Positions 9,030-17,738 of a DNA stretch of 64,000 bases are shown here, piece by piece. The notes beneath the pieces are model-generated. The model was given only the letters and a program-made list of their open reading frames with translations, made no database searches and was not told the origin of the DNA. Both the position numbers and the translations under genes were made by a program. Source of the stretch: Oligoflexus sp. GTDB taxonomy: Bacteria > Bdellovibrionota_B > Oligoflexia > Oligoflexales > Oligoflexaceae. The DNA lies in NCBI RefSeq assembly GCF_035712445.1, contig NZ_DASTAT010000056.1, forward strand, positions 1 to 64,000. The letters are read 5' to 3'. Within the stretch, counting starts at the first letter, position 1. Every line of letters starts with the position of its first letter.

Positions 9030-10016
9030 ATGCAGGACTTCACGAGCATCCCCATCGTGGATCTGGCCCAGGATAAACAGAAGGTGGCGGCTCTTGTGCG
9101 CAGGGCCTGCTGCGAAAGCGGGTTCTTCTACATCGTGAACCACGGTGTGGACGCGGCTCTGCAGGAACGCCTGGAGAAATTGAGTCACGCATTCTTTCAA
9201 AAAGATGAAGCCTACAAGATGCGGTGGCGCATGGCGCTCGGCGGCAAGGCGTGGCGCGGCTATTTTCCTGTGGGCGGAGAATTGACCTCGGGCAAACCGG
9301 ATCTGAAAGAGGGGCTTTACCTGGGCACGGAATTGCCCGCCGATCATCCGAAGGTGAAGGCCGCTGTGCCGCTGCACGGGGCCAATCTCTTTCCCGATCT
9401 GCCAGGCTTCAAGGACAGCATCCTTTCCTATATGGATGCCGTGACGAATCTCGGTCATCGCCTCATGGAAATCATGGGACTGAGTCTGGGCTTGAGCGCC
9501 GATTATTTTCATAAGCATTATACCCAGGATCCTTTGATCCTCTTCCGCATCTTCCATTATCCACCCGATCCCAAACCGCAAAGCACGGAAAGCTGGGGCG
9601 TCGGTGAGCATACTGATTATGGACTTCTCACGATCCTGAAGCAGGATGATTGCGGCGGCCTGCAGGTCAAATCCCGTTCACACTGGGTGGATGCGCCTCC
9701 TGTGAAGGATTCTTTTGTCTGTAATATCGGGGATATGCTCGATCGCATGACGGGCGGACTTTATAAGTCCACGCCGCATCGCGTGAAAAATGTTTCGGGA
9801 CGGAATCGCTATTCCTATCCGCTTTTTTTCGATCCGGGTTTTGACACGGAAGTCAAAGCGCTGCCGCTCGCCAAGGTGGAGCAGGACGATCGCGAGGAAC
9901 GCTGGGATAAAGCCAGCGTGCATGCGTTCCAGGGCACCTATGGGGATTATGTGCTGAGTAAGGTGTCGAAAGTTTTTCCGGACTTGAAGCAGGATGTGCT
10001 GGAAAAGAAACCCTAG
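9030..10016 (+). CDS. 2-oxoglutarate/Fe(II)-dependent oxygenase, isopenicillin-N-synthase-like
   Basis: 328 residues with an N-terminal DIOX_N-type segment (IPIVDLAQD, then GFFYIVNHGV at 31-40) and a jelly-roll core. The iron ligands are H194 and D196 (GEHTDYGLLT) and H250 (TPHRV), with the co-substrate pair R260/S262 in RYSYPLFFDP. The architecture matches the non-haem oxygenase family of IPNS, gibberellin oxidases and ethylene-forming enzyme. It hydroxylates or cyclises an unknown substrate in the cytoplasm. It is the last member of the closely spaced run that begins at 3025. A TCCATCA/TGATGGA hairpin at 10038-10057 follows the stop. Confidence 0.9.
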   Translation: MQDFTSIPIVDLAQDKQKVAALVRRACCESGFFYIVNHGVDAALQERLEKLSHAFFQKDEAYKMRWRMALGGKAWRGYFPVGGELTSGKPDLKEGLYLGTELPADHPKVKAAVPLHGANLFPDLPGFKDSILSYMDAVTNLGHRLMEIMGLSLGLSADYFHKHYTQDPLILFRIFHYPPDPKPQSTESWGVGEHTDYGLLTILKQDDCGGLQVKSRSHWVDAPPVKDSFVCNIGDMLDRMTGGLYKSTPHRVKNVSGRNRYSYPLFFDPGFDTEVKALPLAKVEQDDREERWDKASVHAFQGTYGDYVLSKVSKVFPDLKQDVLEKKP

Positions 10017-10037
10017 GAACTCCCAATCCAACCGTAT

Positions 10038-10057
10038 TCCATCAATTTCCTGATGGA
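10038..10057 (+). terminator. possible weak terminator hairpin after the 2OG oxygenase
   Basis: A perfect 7-bp stem TCCATCA/TGATGGA with a six-base loop lies 22 bases after the stop at 10016. No good T-run follows, so read-through into the tyrosinase-like gene is likely. Confidence 0.3.
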
Positions 10058-10122
10058 TCGCATAAGAACTATTGTAAAATGAGCGCAGACTTCAAAAAAT
10101 CCCCCCCATGAGGAGAATGAGC

Positions 10123-11562
10123 GTGCGCCTCTATCTTGCCTGTGTGTTCTATGCGGTCCTGGGCATATCGTGCAAAACGATTCACAAGAATCCGAGTCGG
10201 CTCAAGGTCATTCAAGGCACGCCTGAAGCCGGCGTCAGCGGAATTCTTGATAAGGCGCCTCTTCTGATTGAGCCGGGCAAGCCTGCTGTCGTCAGTATCA
10301 ATCGCATGGCGGGCTCGCCTCCTGCCGATGGCGAACTTCGGCTGGAACGAGTTCAGCTGACTTTTTTACCGTCCGATGGTTATGCAGATTGCAAGCCGAA
10401 TCTTGAAAAAGCAGTCTTCACCGAAACGGTGGAAAAGGACATCCAATCCCCTGACGACTTCCTGACGCGAGCCAGCTATCGGATGCAGGACATTAGCATG
10501 ACGGTTGCTGGCAACCCGGACGGCAGCTGGACTCTCAGCGCCGAGGGTGGACATGACATTGGTGATCTCTATCTGGAATTTGACAACAAAACTCAGCAGA
10601 CCTGCCAGGTCTCGGCCATTGGGCACGGCTATTATGCTGTTAACAGCACAGGAGCTTGGGGCACAGGAAGCGGCGACGTGGAACGCGATCGCCTGGTTCG
10701 CGCCTGGGGTACGGATCGAGGGCATCGCCTTTGGCATTACCTCTGGCATGGAATGCGCTCGCAGTGGATGTATATGGATCAGAAGGATAAGGATGCCCTC
10801 ATTTCCCATTATGGGCCCGGCGTGGCACCTCCCCAGCGCAACCGTCAGGGGACTCCCGATGGCGAGGATTTCCTTTATATGCATCACAATATGCTCAAAA
10901 CCATCAGTCAGTCCATGGCCTCCCAAGGCAAGACCATGGTGCCCGCCTGGAAGGTGCTGCCACGTTTCGATGACAAGAACCATCCTTCAACCGATTGGGG
11001 CAGCGATCAGGAAACCTTCGATACCTGGGAGAAGGACTATCGCGATATCGAAAAGGTGAAGGGCATGACACTTGGAGAATATGGACAACGGATCGAGCAA
11101 ACCATTCACAACAACATGCACATGCGCTTTCTGAATCCTGCTGATATGGAAATTCCTGGCGACCCTCTGGATCCGGAGTGGGAAAGAAAATTTTCCAGGC
11201 TCTTTGATGACCCGAGCTATGACTATCTGGGTGGAACCTATTCGTCGCATGTGAACCCGGTATTTTTCATGCTGCATGGCTGGGTGGATGATCGAATTCA
11301 GACCTGGCTTGAAGCTCACGGCTATAAGAGCATCGGTTCTGCTGAGGAATGCAGCGGCAAAACCGACTGCTATGTGTGGCTCTCCGATAAGGCTTATGCG
11401 GCTGATATCGATCGCAAACCCTGGGAAGGTGTGGCGCCTGGACCTTCGCGAAATGGGATGGCTTTGCATCAGCATAGCGTTCCCACGGGGCCGGTGCCAG
11501 GACTCAGCGTCAAGGCACGCGCCCGTCTCTATCAAACGAGAAGGATGGGTGGCTTCCGATAA
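10123..11562 (+). CDS. tyrosinase-like di-copper protein, exported
   Basis: About 480 residues. The GTG at 10123 is preferred because AGGAGA (10111-10116) sits six bases upstream; in-frame ATGs at 10108 and 10117 overlap that site. The N-terminus is a hydrophobic signal followed by ISCK, a possible but imperfect lipobox. Counting from the 10108 start, histidines cluster at 206-214 (HRLWHYLWHG), 259-260 (YMHHN), 334/338 (IHNNMHM) and 390 (FFMLHGWVDDR). The last two match the CuB site of tyrosinases and PvdP-like enzymes (H-x3-H plus a later H next to DDR). It would oxidise phenols outside the cytoplasm. The N-terminal 180 residues are an unrecognised beta-rich domain. Confidence 0.7.
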   Translation: MRLYLACVFYAVLGISCKTIHKNPSRLKVIQGTPEAGVSGILDKAPLLIEPGKPAVVSINRMAGSPPADGELRLERVQLTFLPSDGYADCKPNLEKAVFTETVEKDIQSPDDFLTRASYRMQDISMTVAGNPDGSWTLSAEGGHDIGDLYLEFDNKTQQTCQVSAIGHGYYAVNSTGAWGTGSGDVERDRLVRAWGTDRGHRLWHYLWHGMRSQWMYMDQKDKDALISHYGPGVAPPQRNRQGTPDGEDFLYMHHNMLKTISQSMASQGKTMVPAWKVLPRFDDKNHPSTDWGSDQETFDTWEKDYRDIEKVKGMTLGEYGQRIEQTIHNNMHMRFLNPADMEIPGDPLDPEWERKFSRLFDDPSYDYLGGTYSSHVNPVFFMLHGWVDDRIQTWLEAHGYKSIGSAEECSGKTDCYVWLSDKAYAADIDRKPWEGVAPGPSRNGMALHQHSVPTGPVPGLSVKARARLYQTRRMGGFR

Positions 11563-11595
11563 GCGCTCGGTGCACTTCGCGCGACTGGCTCGAAT

Positions 11596-11631
11596 GAAGG
11601 GGGCGTGAAGGGGATATGGCCTCCTTCTTTC
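11596..11631 (+). terminator. candidate terminator between convergent genes
   Basis: GAAGGGGGC (11596-11604) can pair with GCCTCCTTC (11619-11627) with one mismatch, followed by TTTC. It lies between the plus-strand tyrosinase-like gene and the minus-strand cyclase and fits the end of the former. Confidence 0.35.
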
Positions 11632-13567
11632 AAGCTGACCGCGATGTGGAGTTCTCTTCGAGGACATCGTCGGGTCTGAGAAACTTATAGAAAAGTCGCG
11701 TCGCCGCCGGATCGTCACGGACGACCGCCCCGTGATCCTGAAGGCAATATTCGACGAATCCCTCCAGGCTTTCGCGCTGAAGACTCGCTCTGACTTTCTC
11801 ATGAAGGATGATGATGCTGGATGGGGCCATGTCCCTGAGAATCTTCTTCCGCATATTCTCATAGCGTGTCGCCAGCACGATGGCCCGCCCGTGAAGATCG
11901 TATTCCTTGGTCCCTGATTCGGGATAGAAGCCGATGACATCGTCGAAGGCGATGCCGATGCCGCAGCAGATCGGCTCGTGATAGCCGAGCTTCTGCACCT
12001 CATCCTGAAACGCTTCATAGAATTTATAGGCCAATTCCAAAGTGTCCCGGGCAATATATCCCGTCCTGGATTTAAAAGGAAAACCGACACTGCAGAGAAA
12101 GCCATCGCCCAGCTCTTTGATGCGGTATGCGTTGGCGCGCAGTTCCGTTCCGTCATACCCTTCCATCATGATCTCATTGCAGCGCAGAAACACATTGCGG
12201 AAGAAGTCCTTGGCTTTCTCGTGGTGAATCCGGGAGCTGCCGATGATATCGAAGCTGATCACGCAGGCCTTGCCGGAACCTGTAGGCATGGTCTGCTCCA
12301 GTTCCGCCGCCTGCCGGATCTGCTTGATCTGATGGGGATAGAACACCTTGGACAGCTGCTTGAAGGCGTGATCGCTCTCCTCTTTGGCCCGCTTTTCCTG
12401 GAGCGTGATCTTGCTGAGAATGGCGAGGGTAAAGAAGACGATCTCGAACATGAAACCAAACAGCGCGCAATGGGCCAGCAGGGGATGGATCTGCACGTAG
12501 ATCTCAAGAGCCAGGGCAGCAAGGGACAAGGTCAAGACCAGCGTGCCGACCGAGAGGTACGTGGCCGGCTTATAACCCGCGAGAGCCGCGCGGATCGAAG
12601 CAAAAGTGAAAAAGCTGATGGAGGCCAGGGGAACGAGGACACTGAAGCCCATCGTGCGCGCGACGTAAGAATAGATCGCCGAGGCGATCGCGACAAGGAT
12701 GAGGACGTCGCCGATAAAACGAATATTGCGTATTCTGGAGGCCAGGAAATAGCGGCAGAACGCCAGGAGAAAGGCGCTCGACAGGCAGGCGGCTATGGCG
12801 CCATTGACCAGGGAGAAGGGGAAAAAGAAGCCGTAGGACATCAAAAAAAAGTAAAACGCTGAAGCCACGTAAAGTGAATAGAAGAGGAAATAGAATTTTC
12901 GGAAGGAAAAATAAATCCAGATCGTATGCACGAGGATCAGAAGGATGGCTCCGAAGAAGAAGGGGATGATGATTTTCTTGGAGTCATCATAGCCCAGCAC
13001 TGTTTCGAGATCGCTGAAGCGGACGAAGGTCGTGCTGTACTCGACCTTATAATCGTTCTTAACGGAGGTCACGATATAATTTTTCCCGGGCTTCAGCGGG
13101 ATGATAAAGTAGTGACCCAGAAGCCCGCGTCGCGGCAAAGCTTCGACTTTTCCATCGGTGACGAGGAAAGAATGCTTTTCTATCACGACGCCTTCGTACT
13201 GCGCGATTTTCAGATCCTCGCCCGTATTATTGTGAATGGCGCTCACGAGGATATAGTAGCCTGATTCCCGGATCGTCACTTTCGGTCCGGTCAAGGCCAG
13301 GGCGCCTTCCTTGGATATTTCCGTCAGCATCTCGTCGATGGAGAGATGGCGGTCATAGGCTTTGATGGATCGGTATTCTGAGGTGAGTTGAACTTCTATT
13401 GTGGATGTGATGTCCTGGAGTTCAAGACTTGGGACGGGAACGTGTTGCATCCAGTCAGCCGCAAGCGCATGCGGCGCGAAGCCCATGGTCATCGCGATCA
13501 GGAGAGCCTGAAGCCTGGACCATTGTTTTGAAAAGCGCCTTGTCATGGGGCCGATTTTCACCTTCAT
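11630..13567 (-). CDS. 7TM-DISM receptor-type adenylate/guanylate cyclase
   Basis: About 645 residues. A signal peptide is followed by an extracellular beta domain of about 180 residues (DISMED2-like), then seven hydrophobic segments (about 190-400), a short coil, and a class III cyclase domain. The catalytic core has SFDIIGSS for the first metal Asp and IKELGDGF carrying the base-recognition Lys and second metal Asp. It should sense an external ligand and make a cyclic nucleotide in the cytoplasm. Start choice is uncertain: the open frame extends to 13630, ATGs at 13567 and 13546 are both plausible, and none has a clear ribosome site. The signal peptide favours one of the latter two. Confidence 0.85.
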   Translation of the reverse strand: MKVKIGPMTRRFSKQWSRLQALLIAMTMGFAPHALAADWMQHVPVPSLELQDITSTIEVQLTSEYRSIKAYDRHLSIDEMLTEISKEGALALTGPKVTIRESGYYILVSAIHNNTGEDLKIAQYEGVVIEKHSFLVTDGKVEALPRRGLLGHYFIIPLKPGKNYIVTSVKNDYKVEYSTTFVRFSDLETVLGYDDSKKIIIPFFFGAILLILVHTIWIYFSFRKFYFLFYSLYVASAFYFFLMSYGFFFPFSLVNGAIAACLSSAFLLAFCRYFLASRIRNIRFIGDVLILVAIASAIYSYVARTMGFSVLVPLASISFFTFASIRAALAGYKPATYLSVGTLVLTLSLAALALEIYVQIHPLLAHCALFGFMFEIVFFTLAILSKITLQEKRAKEESDHAFKQLSKVFYPHQIKQIRQAAELEQTMPTGSGKACVISFDIIGSSRIHHEKAKDFFRNVFLRCNEIMMEGYDGTELRANAYRIKELGDGFLCSVGFPFKSRTGYIARDTLELAYKFYEAFQDEVQKLGYHEPICCGIGIAFDDVIGFYPESGTKEYDLHGRAIVLATRYENMRKKILRDMAPSSIIILHEKVRASLQRESLEGFVEYCLQDHGAVVRDDPAATRLFYKFLRPDDVLEENSTSRSA

Positions 13568-13801
13568 CGCACAAGTTTTTGACTCACGATTAGGTTCGGA
13601 ATGAGGGCGGAGAATTCTCAGAGTTGGCAAAAAATCGGAATAAGACGCTGATATGAATATTATTTTAGACGACTAACTCGCTTGTATTATGAAGCGCGAG
13701 GTCCTGGCCAGAGGCAAAAAACCTTTTCTTACCTCAGGTATGGAAGTTTCGAATAATGTATCATAGTCTATGCAGATACCCTGAACGCCTGGAGCTCAAT
13801 C

Positions 13802-14569
13802 ATGAAGATTGCCAGTCTTTTCCTGGTCCTTTGTTTCCTGTTTGGATGCAGAACAACTACAGAATCCCAGCGAGGAGACACCGGGCCTCAGGGTGTTCCT
13901 GGCCAAGAGGGAAAAGATGGAACAACAGGGGCCTCGGGCAAGGATGGTGCTCCGGGCAAGGATGGTGCTCCGGGCAAGGATGGTGCGGGCGTGAAATTTG
14001 CTGCAAACAAAGCCGCGCTGACTGAGCAAGTGTGCAGCAATGATCTCGTATTCGTTCAAGATGAAAAGGCCTTCTATACTTGTGCCAAGGGGAACGATGG
14101 AAAGTTCATTTGGACCAAGGTAGGCACCAATGAGTTTAAGCCGGGCTTTGAAGGAAGAGCTTATATCTCGCGGTTATGCTATAGATTTGAATCTGACACC
14201 CTATCTCCTATTAGGGACAATGATGTCATCCGAGTCGACTTTAGAGACGGGCAAATCATTGTGAGGCAAGCAAGCTATTTCGATAGGCAGAAGTGCGAAG
14301 AAGCAATAAAAGCAAAACTTCCGGTTGGGGAAAATACTCGATCGTCGTCTTATGAAATCAGAAATGAAAAACTGGGTAGTGATAAGCTATACACCCTGGT
14401 TGTGCCAACGGATAGCCTACTGGCTTTTGGTGAATCGTTGTTTGTTGTTTTCGATCCGAAGTTCGAAAGTCCAACTCTATTTATCAAGAAGGCACTGGAA
14501 CCTGGATCCCAATTTACTTGGCTGGATCTTACAAAGGGCCATACCATGATGTGGCTTCCAGATCCTTGA
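13802..14569 (+). CDS. lipoprotein with collagen-like Gly-X-Y repeats
   Basis: 255 residues. A 15-residue signal ends in the lipobox LFGC (C16). Next comes a short collagen-like run of about 12 Gly-X-Y triplets with GKDGAP hexapeptides, then a globular C-terminal domain of about 190 residues (FVQDEKAFYTC, FKPGFEGRAYISRLCYRFE). The last part has no recognised family and contains paired cysteines. GGAG lies seven bases before the ATG. Collagen-like stalks in bacterial lipoproteins usually trimerise and lift a tip domain off the surface. The C-terminal half is noticeably more AT-rich than its neighbours. It ends four bases from the convergent pilT gene. Confidence 0.8.
   Translation: MKIASLFLVLCFLFGCRTTTESQRGDTGPQGVPGQEGKDGTTGASGKDGAPGKDGAPGKDGAGVKFAANKAALTEQVCSNDLVFVQDEKAFYTCAKGNDGKFIWTKVGTNEFKPGFEGRAYISRLCYRFESDTLSPIRDNDVIRVDFRDGQIIVRQASYFDRQKCEEAIKAKLPVGENTRSSSYEIRNEKLGSDKLYTLVVPTDSLLAFGESLFVVFDPKFESPTLFIKKALEPGSQFTWLDLTKGHTMMWLPDP
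13937..13987 (+). repeat. 18-bp in-frame tandem repeat (about 2.8 copies) encoding GKDGAP
   Basis: The unit GGCAAGGATGGTGCTCCG occurs perfectly at 13937-13954 and 13955-13972 and partly at 13973-13987. Perfect identity at the DNA level suggests recent slippage, so stalk length may vary between strains. Confidence 0.85.
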
Positions 14570-14573
14570 TGGT

Positions 14574-16646
14574 TTAAGCGGTCTTAACCGCAGGATCTAG
14601 GGTAATGCCTTTTTGCTGAAGCATGTTGGCAAAGGCTTCCTTCTCCACCGACTTCGCATAGGCGTCGCGAGGATCGACGATGCCCCTTGAGACAAGGTTC
14701 AGGAGCGCATCATTGAGCGTGCAGTTGCCCTTGGCCTTCTGCGTCTGCATATGGTTTTGCACCATGTGCGTATTGCCTTCCCGAATCAGGCTGGAGACAG
14801 CCTTATCGACGATCAGAATTTCGTGAGCCGCGACCCGGCCGCCGCCTTTTTTCTTCACCAGCGTCTGGGCCACAACACCTTTCAAGGATTCCGCGAGCAT
14901 CACGCGAACCTGCTCCTGCTGCTCGGCAGGGAACTGATCGATCAGACGATCCACGGTTGAAATCGCAGTATTGGTATGCAGCGTACCAAAGACGAGGTGA
15001 CCCGTCTCGGCGGTTTCGATGGCGATTTCCACGGTTTCCAGGTCCCGCATCTCGCCGATCAGAATGATATCCGGGTCCTCGCGCAGGGCCGCACGCAGCG
15101 CCCGCGAGAAGGATTGCGTATGCTTATGGACTTCACGCTGATTCACAAGGCAGCGTTTTTGCTGATGCACGAACTCGATCGGATCCTCGATCGTCAGAAT
15201 ATGCTCGCTGCGGGATTCGTTGATCAGATCGACCATGGCCGCCAGCGTTGTGGATTTCCCGCTGCCCGTAGGTCCTGTGACCACGACCAGCCCCTTATGC
15301 AATTCGCAGAGTTTGCGAATGGCGGGCGGCAGGCCCAGGTCATCCGCCGACAGTATCTTATCCGGGATTTGCCGCAGCACCGCGCCCACGCCCATGCGGT
15401 TGCGGAAGACGTTGACGCGGAAGCGTGCCAGTCCTGGGACTTCATAGGAAAAGTCGGTATCGCAGATGCGCGCGAATTCCTCGCGATTTTTCGGGGGCAT
15501 GATAGGCAGCAGATAGGAACGCATCTGATCTTCGGTCAGAGTTCCTTCACCCATGCGGACGATTTCGCCGTCGACACGCACGCAGGCCGGCTGGGCCAGG
15601 GTCAGGTGAAGATCGGAGGCTCTTTTTTGCACCATGTTTTCCAGGAGCGCATCGATCGGCAGGCGGCCTGTGCGATCAATGGTTTCACCGGGTATGCTGG
15701 CTCCAAAGTGAATTACCGAGGATTCCTGAGGCGGCCTCATGCGCGGAGCACTGCTTTCCCCCGCATCCATTCCGGGAGCGGGAGCACCGCCTATGGGAAG
15801 GTGAATCGCAGCATAGGTATTGGTGAATTCATTGGGACCGCGCGACAGCGAATGAATCGACTGATTGAAGTGATAGTCTTCCGCATCGGTGTGCTCTTCC
15901 CGCTGAAATGCAGGCATAGGAGCCGGGGTCGAGGCCTGCGGCGTGGCCGAGCTGATGACCGTATTCTGCGCCGGTTCCATCGCCTTCGGCACATTGTTCT
16001 CGGTGCCGGTGTTCGGCCCTTCGCCAGCGAAGTCGACGGGAATCGGTTTATCAAAACGAGGTTTGGCCTGAGTACCGGCGCCATCCGTCATGGAATTTTT
16101 TGGGACCGGAGGCACGGTGAGTGCAGCAGGAGCCGCGGGCGCCATGGCGTCCTGGGCTTCTTCCATACGCGCCGGGGCTACGGGCATGTTTTCAACCGTG
16201 CCCTGGCCGGTGACCGAACCCATTGCAAAGTGTCCGACCGTTTCCGACCTTGCGAAGGGGGAAGGCTCTTCGGCCAGTGTGGGTTTGGGTATGGGTTTGA
16301 GCGTTTGATTCAGCAGCTGATTTTTGATCTGCTGATACATCTGGTTGCCTTGCGGCGGAATAAAGGCAAAGAGTCGAGCCACATCACCGGTCGCGGCGAG
16401 CAGCTTCAATTCTCCAAAGTTTACGATCGAAAGAACACCTTCGCGAACCGGCGCGGCTACGGGCTGCGTCGTCGGCAGCAGAGACTCGATCAGCTGAAGA
16501 ATTTCCTGACGGGATTGCTCGGGTAAAGGAGCGATCGGCCGTTCGGCGGCAAACATCATCAGCTGCGGTTTGTGGGCTTCTTCAAAGCGCACAGCTTCCG
16601 CTTTATCGAGGATGGCTTGTTTGAGAGCTTTCTTAAAGTTCTCCAT
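14574..16646 (-). CDS. pilT: PilT-type twitching motility ATPase with a long N-terminal extension
   Basis: 690 residues, about twice the usual 350 for PilT. Residues about 325-690 are a complete PilT: SDLHL at about 344-348, Walker A GPTGSGKS (458-465), Walker B region IILIGEMRD (527-535), and the histidine block GTLHTNTA. PilT hexamers depolymerise the type IV pilus at the inner face of the membrane. Residues 1-110 contain a segment (EILQLIESLLP, then GELKLLAATGDVARLFAFIPPQG) that resembles a degenerate PilT N-domain. Residues 120-320 are a Pro/Ala/Met-rich linker. AAAGGG precedes the ATG closely. No other pilus genes are in the window. Confidence 0.88.
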   Translation of the reverse strand: MENFKKALKQAILDKAEAVRFEEAHKPQLMMFAAERPIAPLPEQSRQEILQLIESLLPTTQPVAAPVREGVLSIVNFGELKLLAATGDVARLFAFIPPQGNQMYQQIKNQLLNQTLKPIPKPTLAEEPSPFARSETVGHFAMGSVTGQGTVENMPVAPARMEEAQDAMAPAAPAALTVPPVPKNSMTDGAGTQAKPRFDKPIPVDFAGEGPNTGTENNVPKAMEPAQNTVISSATPQASTPAPMPAFQREEHTDAEDYHFNQSIHSLSRGPNEFTNTYAAIHLPIGGAPAPGMDAGESSAPRMRPPQESSVIHFGASIPGETIDRTGRLPIDALLENMVQKRASDLHLTLAQPACVRVDGEIVRMGEGTLTEDQMRSYLLPIMPPKNREEFARICDTDFSYEVPGLARFRVNVFRNRMGVGAVLRQIPDKILSADDLGLPPAIRKLCELHKGLVVVTGPTGSGKSTTLAAMVDLINESRSEHILTIEDPIEFVHQQKRCLVNQREVHKHTQSFSRALRAALREDPDIILIGEMRDLETVEIAIETAETGHLVFGTLHTNTAISTVDRLIDQFPAEQQEQVRVMLAESLKGVVAQTLVKKKGGGRVAAHEILIVDKAVSSLIREGNTHMVQNHMQTQKAKGNCTLNDALLNLVSRGIVDPRDAYAKSVEKEAFANMLQQKGITLDPAVKTA

Positions 16647-16865
16647 AACCCTTTTGCCTGTGGAAAGTATTCCGGGGGCCAGAAACCCTATCGGATTGAA
16701 ATCACGACCCTTAAGGGCTTATAAAAAGAAAATTACGCCTCGCTTTGCGCAGGCACCCTTGCAAGGCCCGAAGATCATTTTGGAAAAATACGAGTCGATC
16801 AGAAATCTCAAGTATTTCTGTGAATTGCCGTAAATGATGGGGTTCCATCATGGAGGAACAGGACC

Positions 16866-17738
16866 TTGGGATGGTTTGCGCTTGCCATTTGCTGCATGGT
16901 TTTTTGCAGCTTTAAATCAGTGCTGGCGAAAAGACTTTTGCACAGCTTCGAGCCCTCGAGCTTTTCCTTCTTCGATCAATTCTTCACTATGCTCTTTGTT
17001 CTTCCCTTCCTGCATGCGCGGAGCCTCGCGTCGCTCGATTCGGACTTCTGGTTGATGCTCGGTGCGAGCGTGGTGCCATCGATGGTCGGCGTCGTCTATT
17101 TAAGCAAGGCGACCAAACACGGGCAGATGTCCGACGTGTCCCCGCTTTTGATCTTTCTTCCCGTCTTCGTCGCCCTCGCCGGACCGCTTTGGAACGACGA
17201 CGCCTTGAGCCAGAAGGCCTGGGCGGGTATCTGCACCGTGGGTGTGGGCGGTTACTTTCTGAAGCTCGAAGCCTGGCGCCGCCCCTTCGATCCTTTGGTT
17301 CGCATCATGAGTGACCGTGCCGCGCGTTATGTCTGGATCACGGTCATCCTGGGCGTCTGGACCACGCAGATTCAAAAATGGATGGTGCAGGCCTATGATG
17401 CCGGCACCGCCCTTTTCTTCACGACGCTCGGCGTTTTCCTGTGCCTCGTCCCCCTCACCTTCCGTCACGCCGGAGGCCTTAAGAACCTGACGCGTGAAGC
17501 CGGGCAGGCCTGGAAACTCCTGATCATTCTGGGCGTCGTCTCCTCGATCTCCGCCTGGTCGCAGTTCGAGGCCTATAACGAAGGTGGAGACGTGGCCACG
17601 ATCCTCAGCATTAAACGGCTGAGCGTGATCTTCGTCAGTTTTTATGGATTCACAGTGCTGCGGGAGAATATGAACGTACCCAAGGTCATCGGCATCGGCC
17701 TGATGACCCTGGGTGGTGTGGTGCTTTATTTCGCGTGA
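16866..17738 (+). CDS. EamA/DMT-family membrane transporter
   Basis: 290 residues with about ten hydrophobic segments in two similar halves, as in drug/metabolite transporters. Examples are WFALAICCMVF at the start, a GVGGYFL segment at mid-length, and the final IGLMTLGGVVLYF. The TTG at 16866 is chosen because GGAGG sits nine bases upstream; no ATG in this frame fits as well. The substrate is unknown. It ends directly against the stop codon of the convergent methyltransferase gene. Confidence 0.82.
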   Translation: MGWFALAICCMVFCSFKSVLAKRLLHSFEPSSFSFFDQFFTMLFVLPFLHARSLASLDSDFWLMLGASVVPSMVGVVYLSKATKHGQMSDVSPLLIFLPVFVALAGPLWNDDALSQKAWAGICTVGVGGYFLKLEAWRRPFDPLVRIMSDRAARYVWITVILGVWTTQIQKWMVQAYDAGTALFFTTLGVFLCLVPLTFRHAGGLKNLTREAGQAWKLLIILGVVSSISAWSQFEAYNEGGDVATILSIKRLSVIFVSFYGFTVLRENMNVPKVIGIGLMTLGGVVLYFA

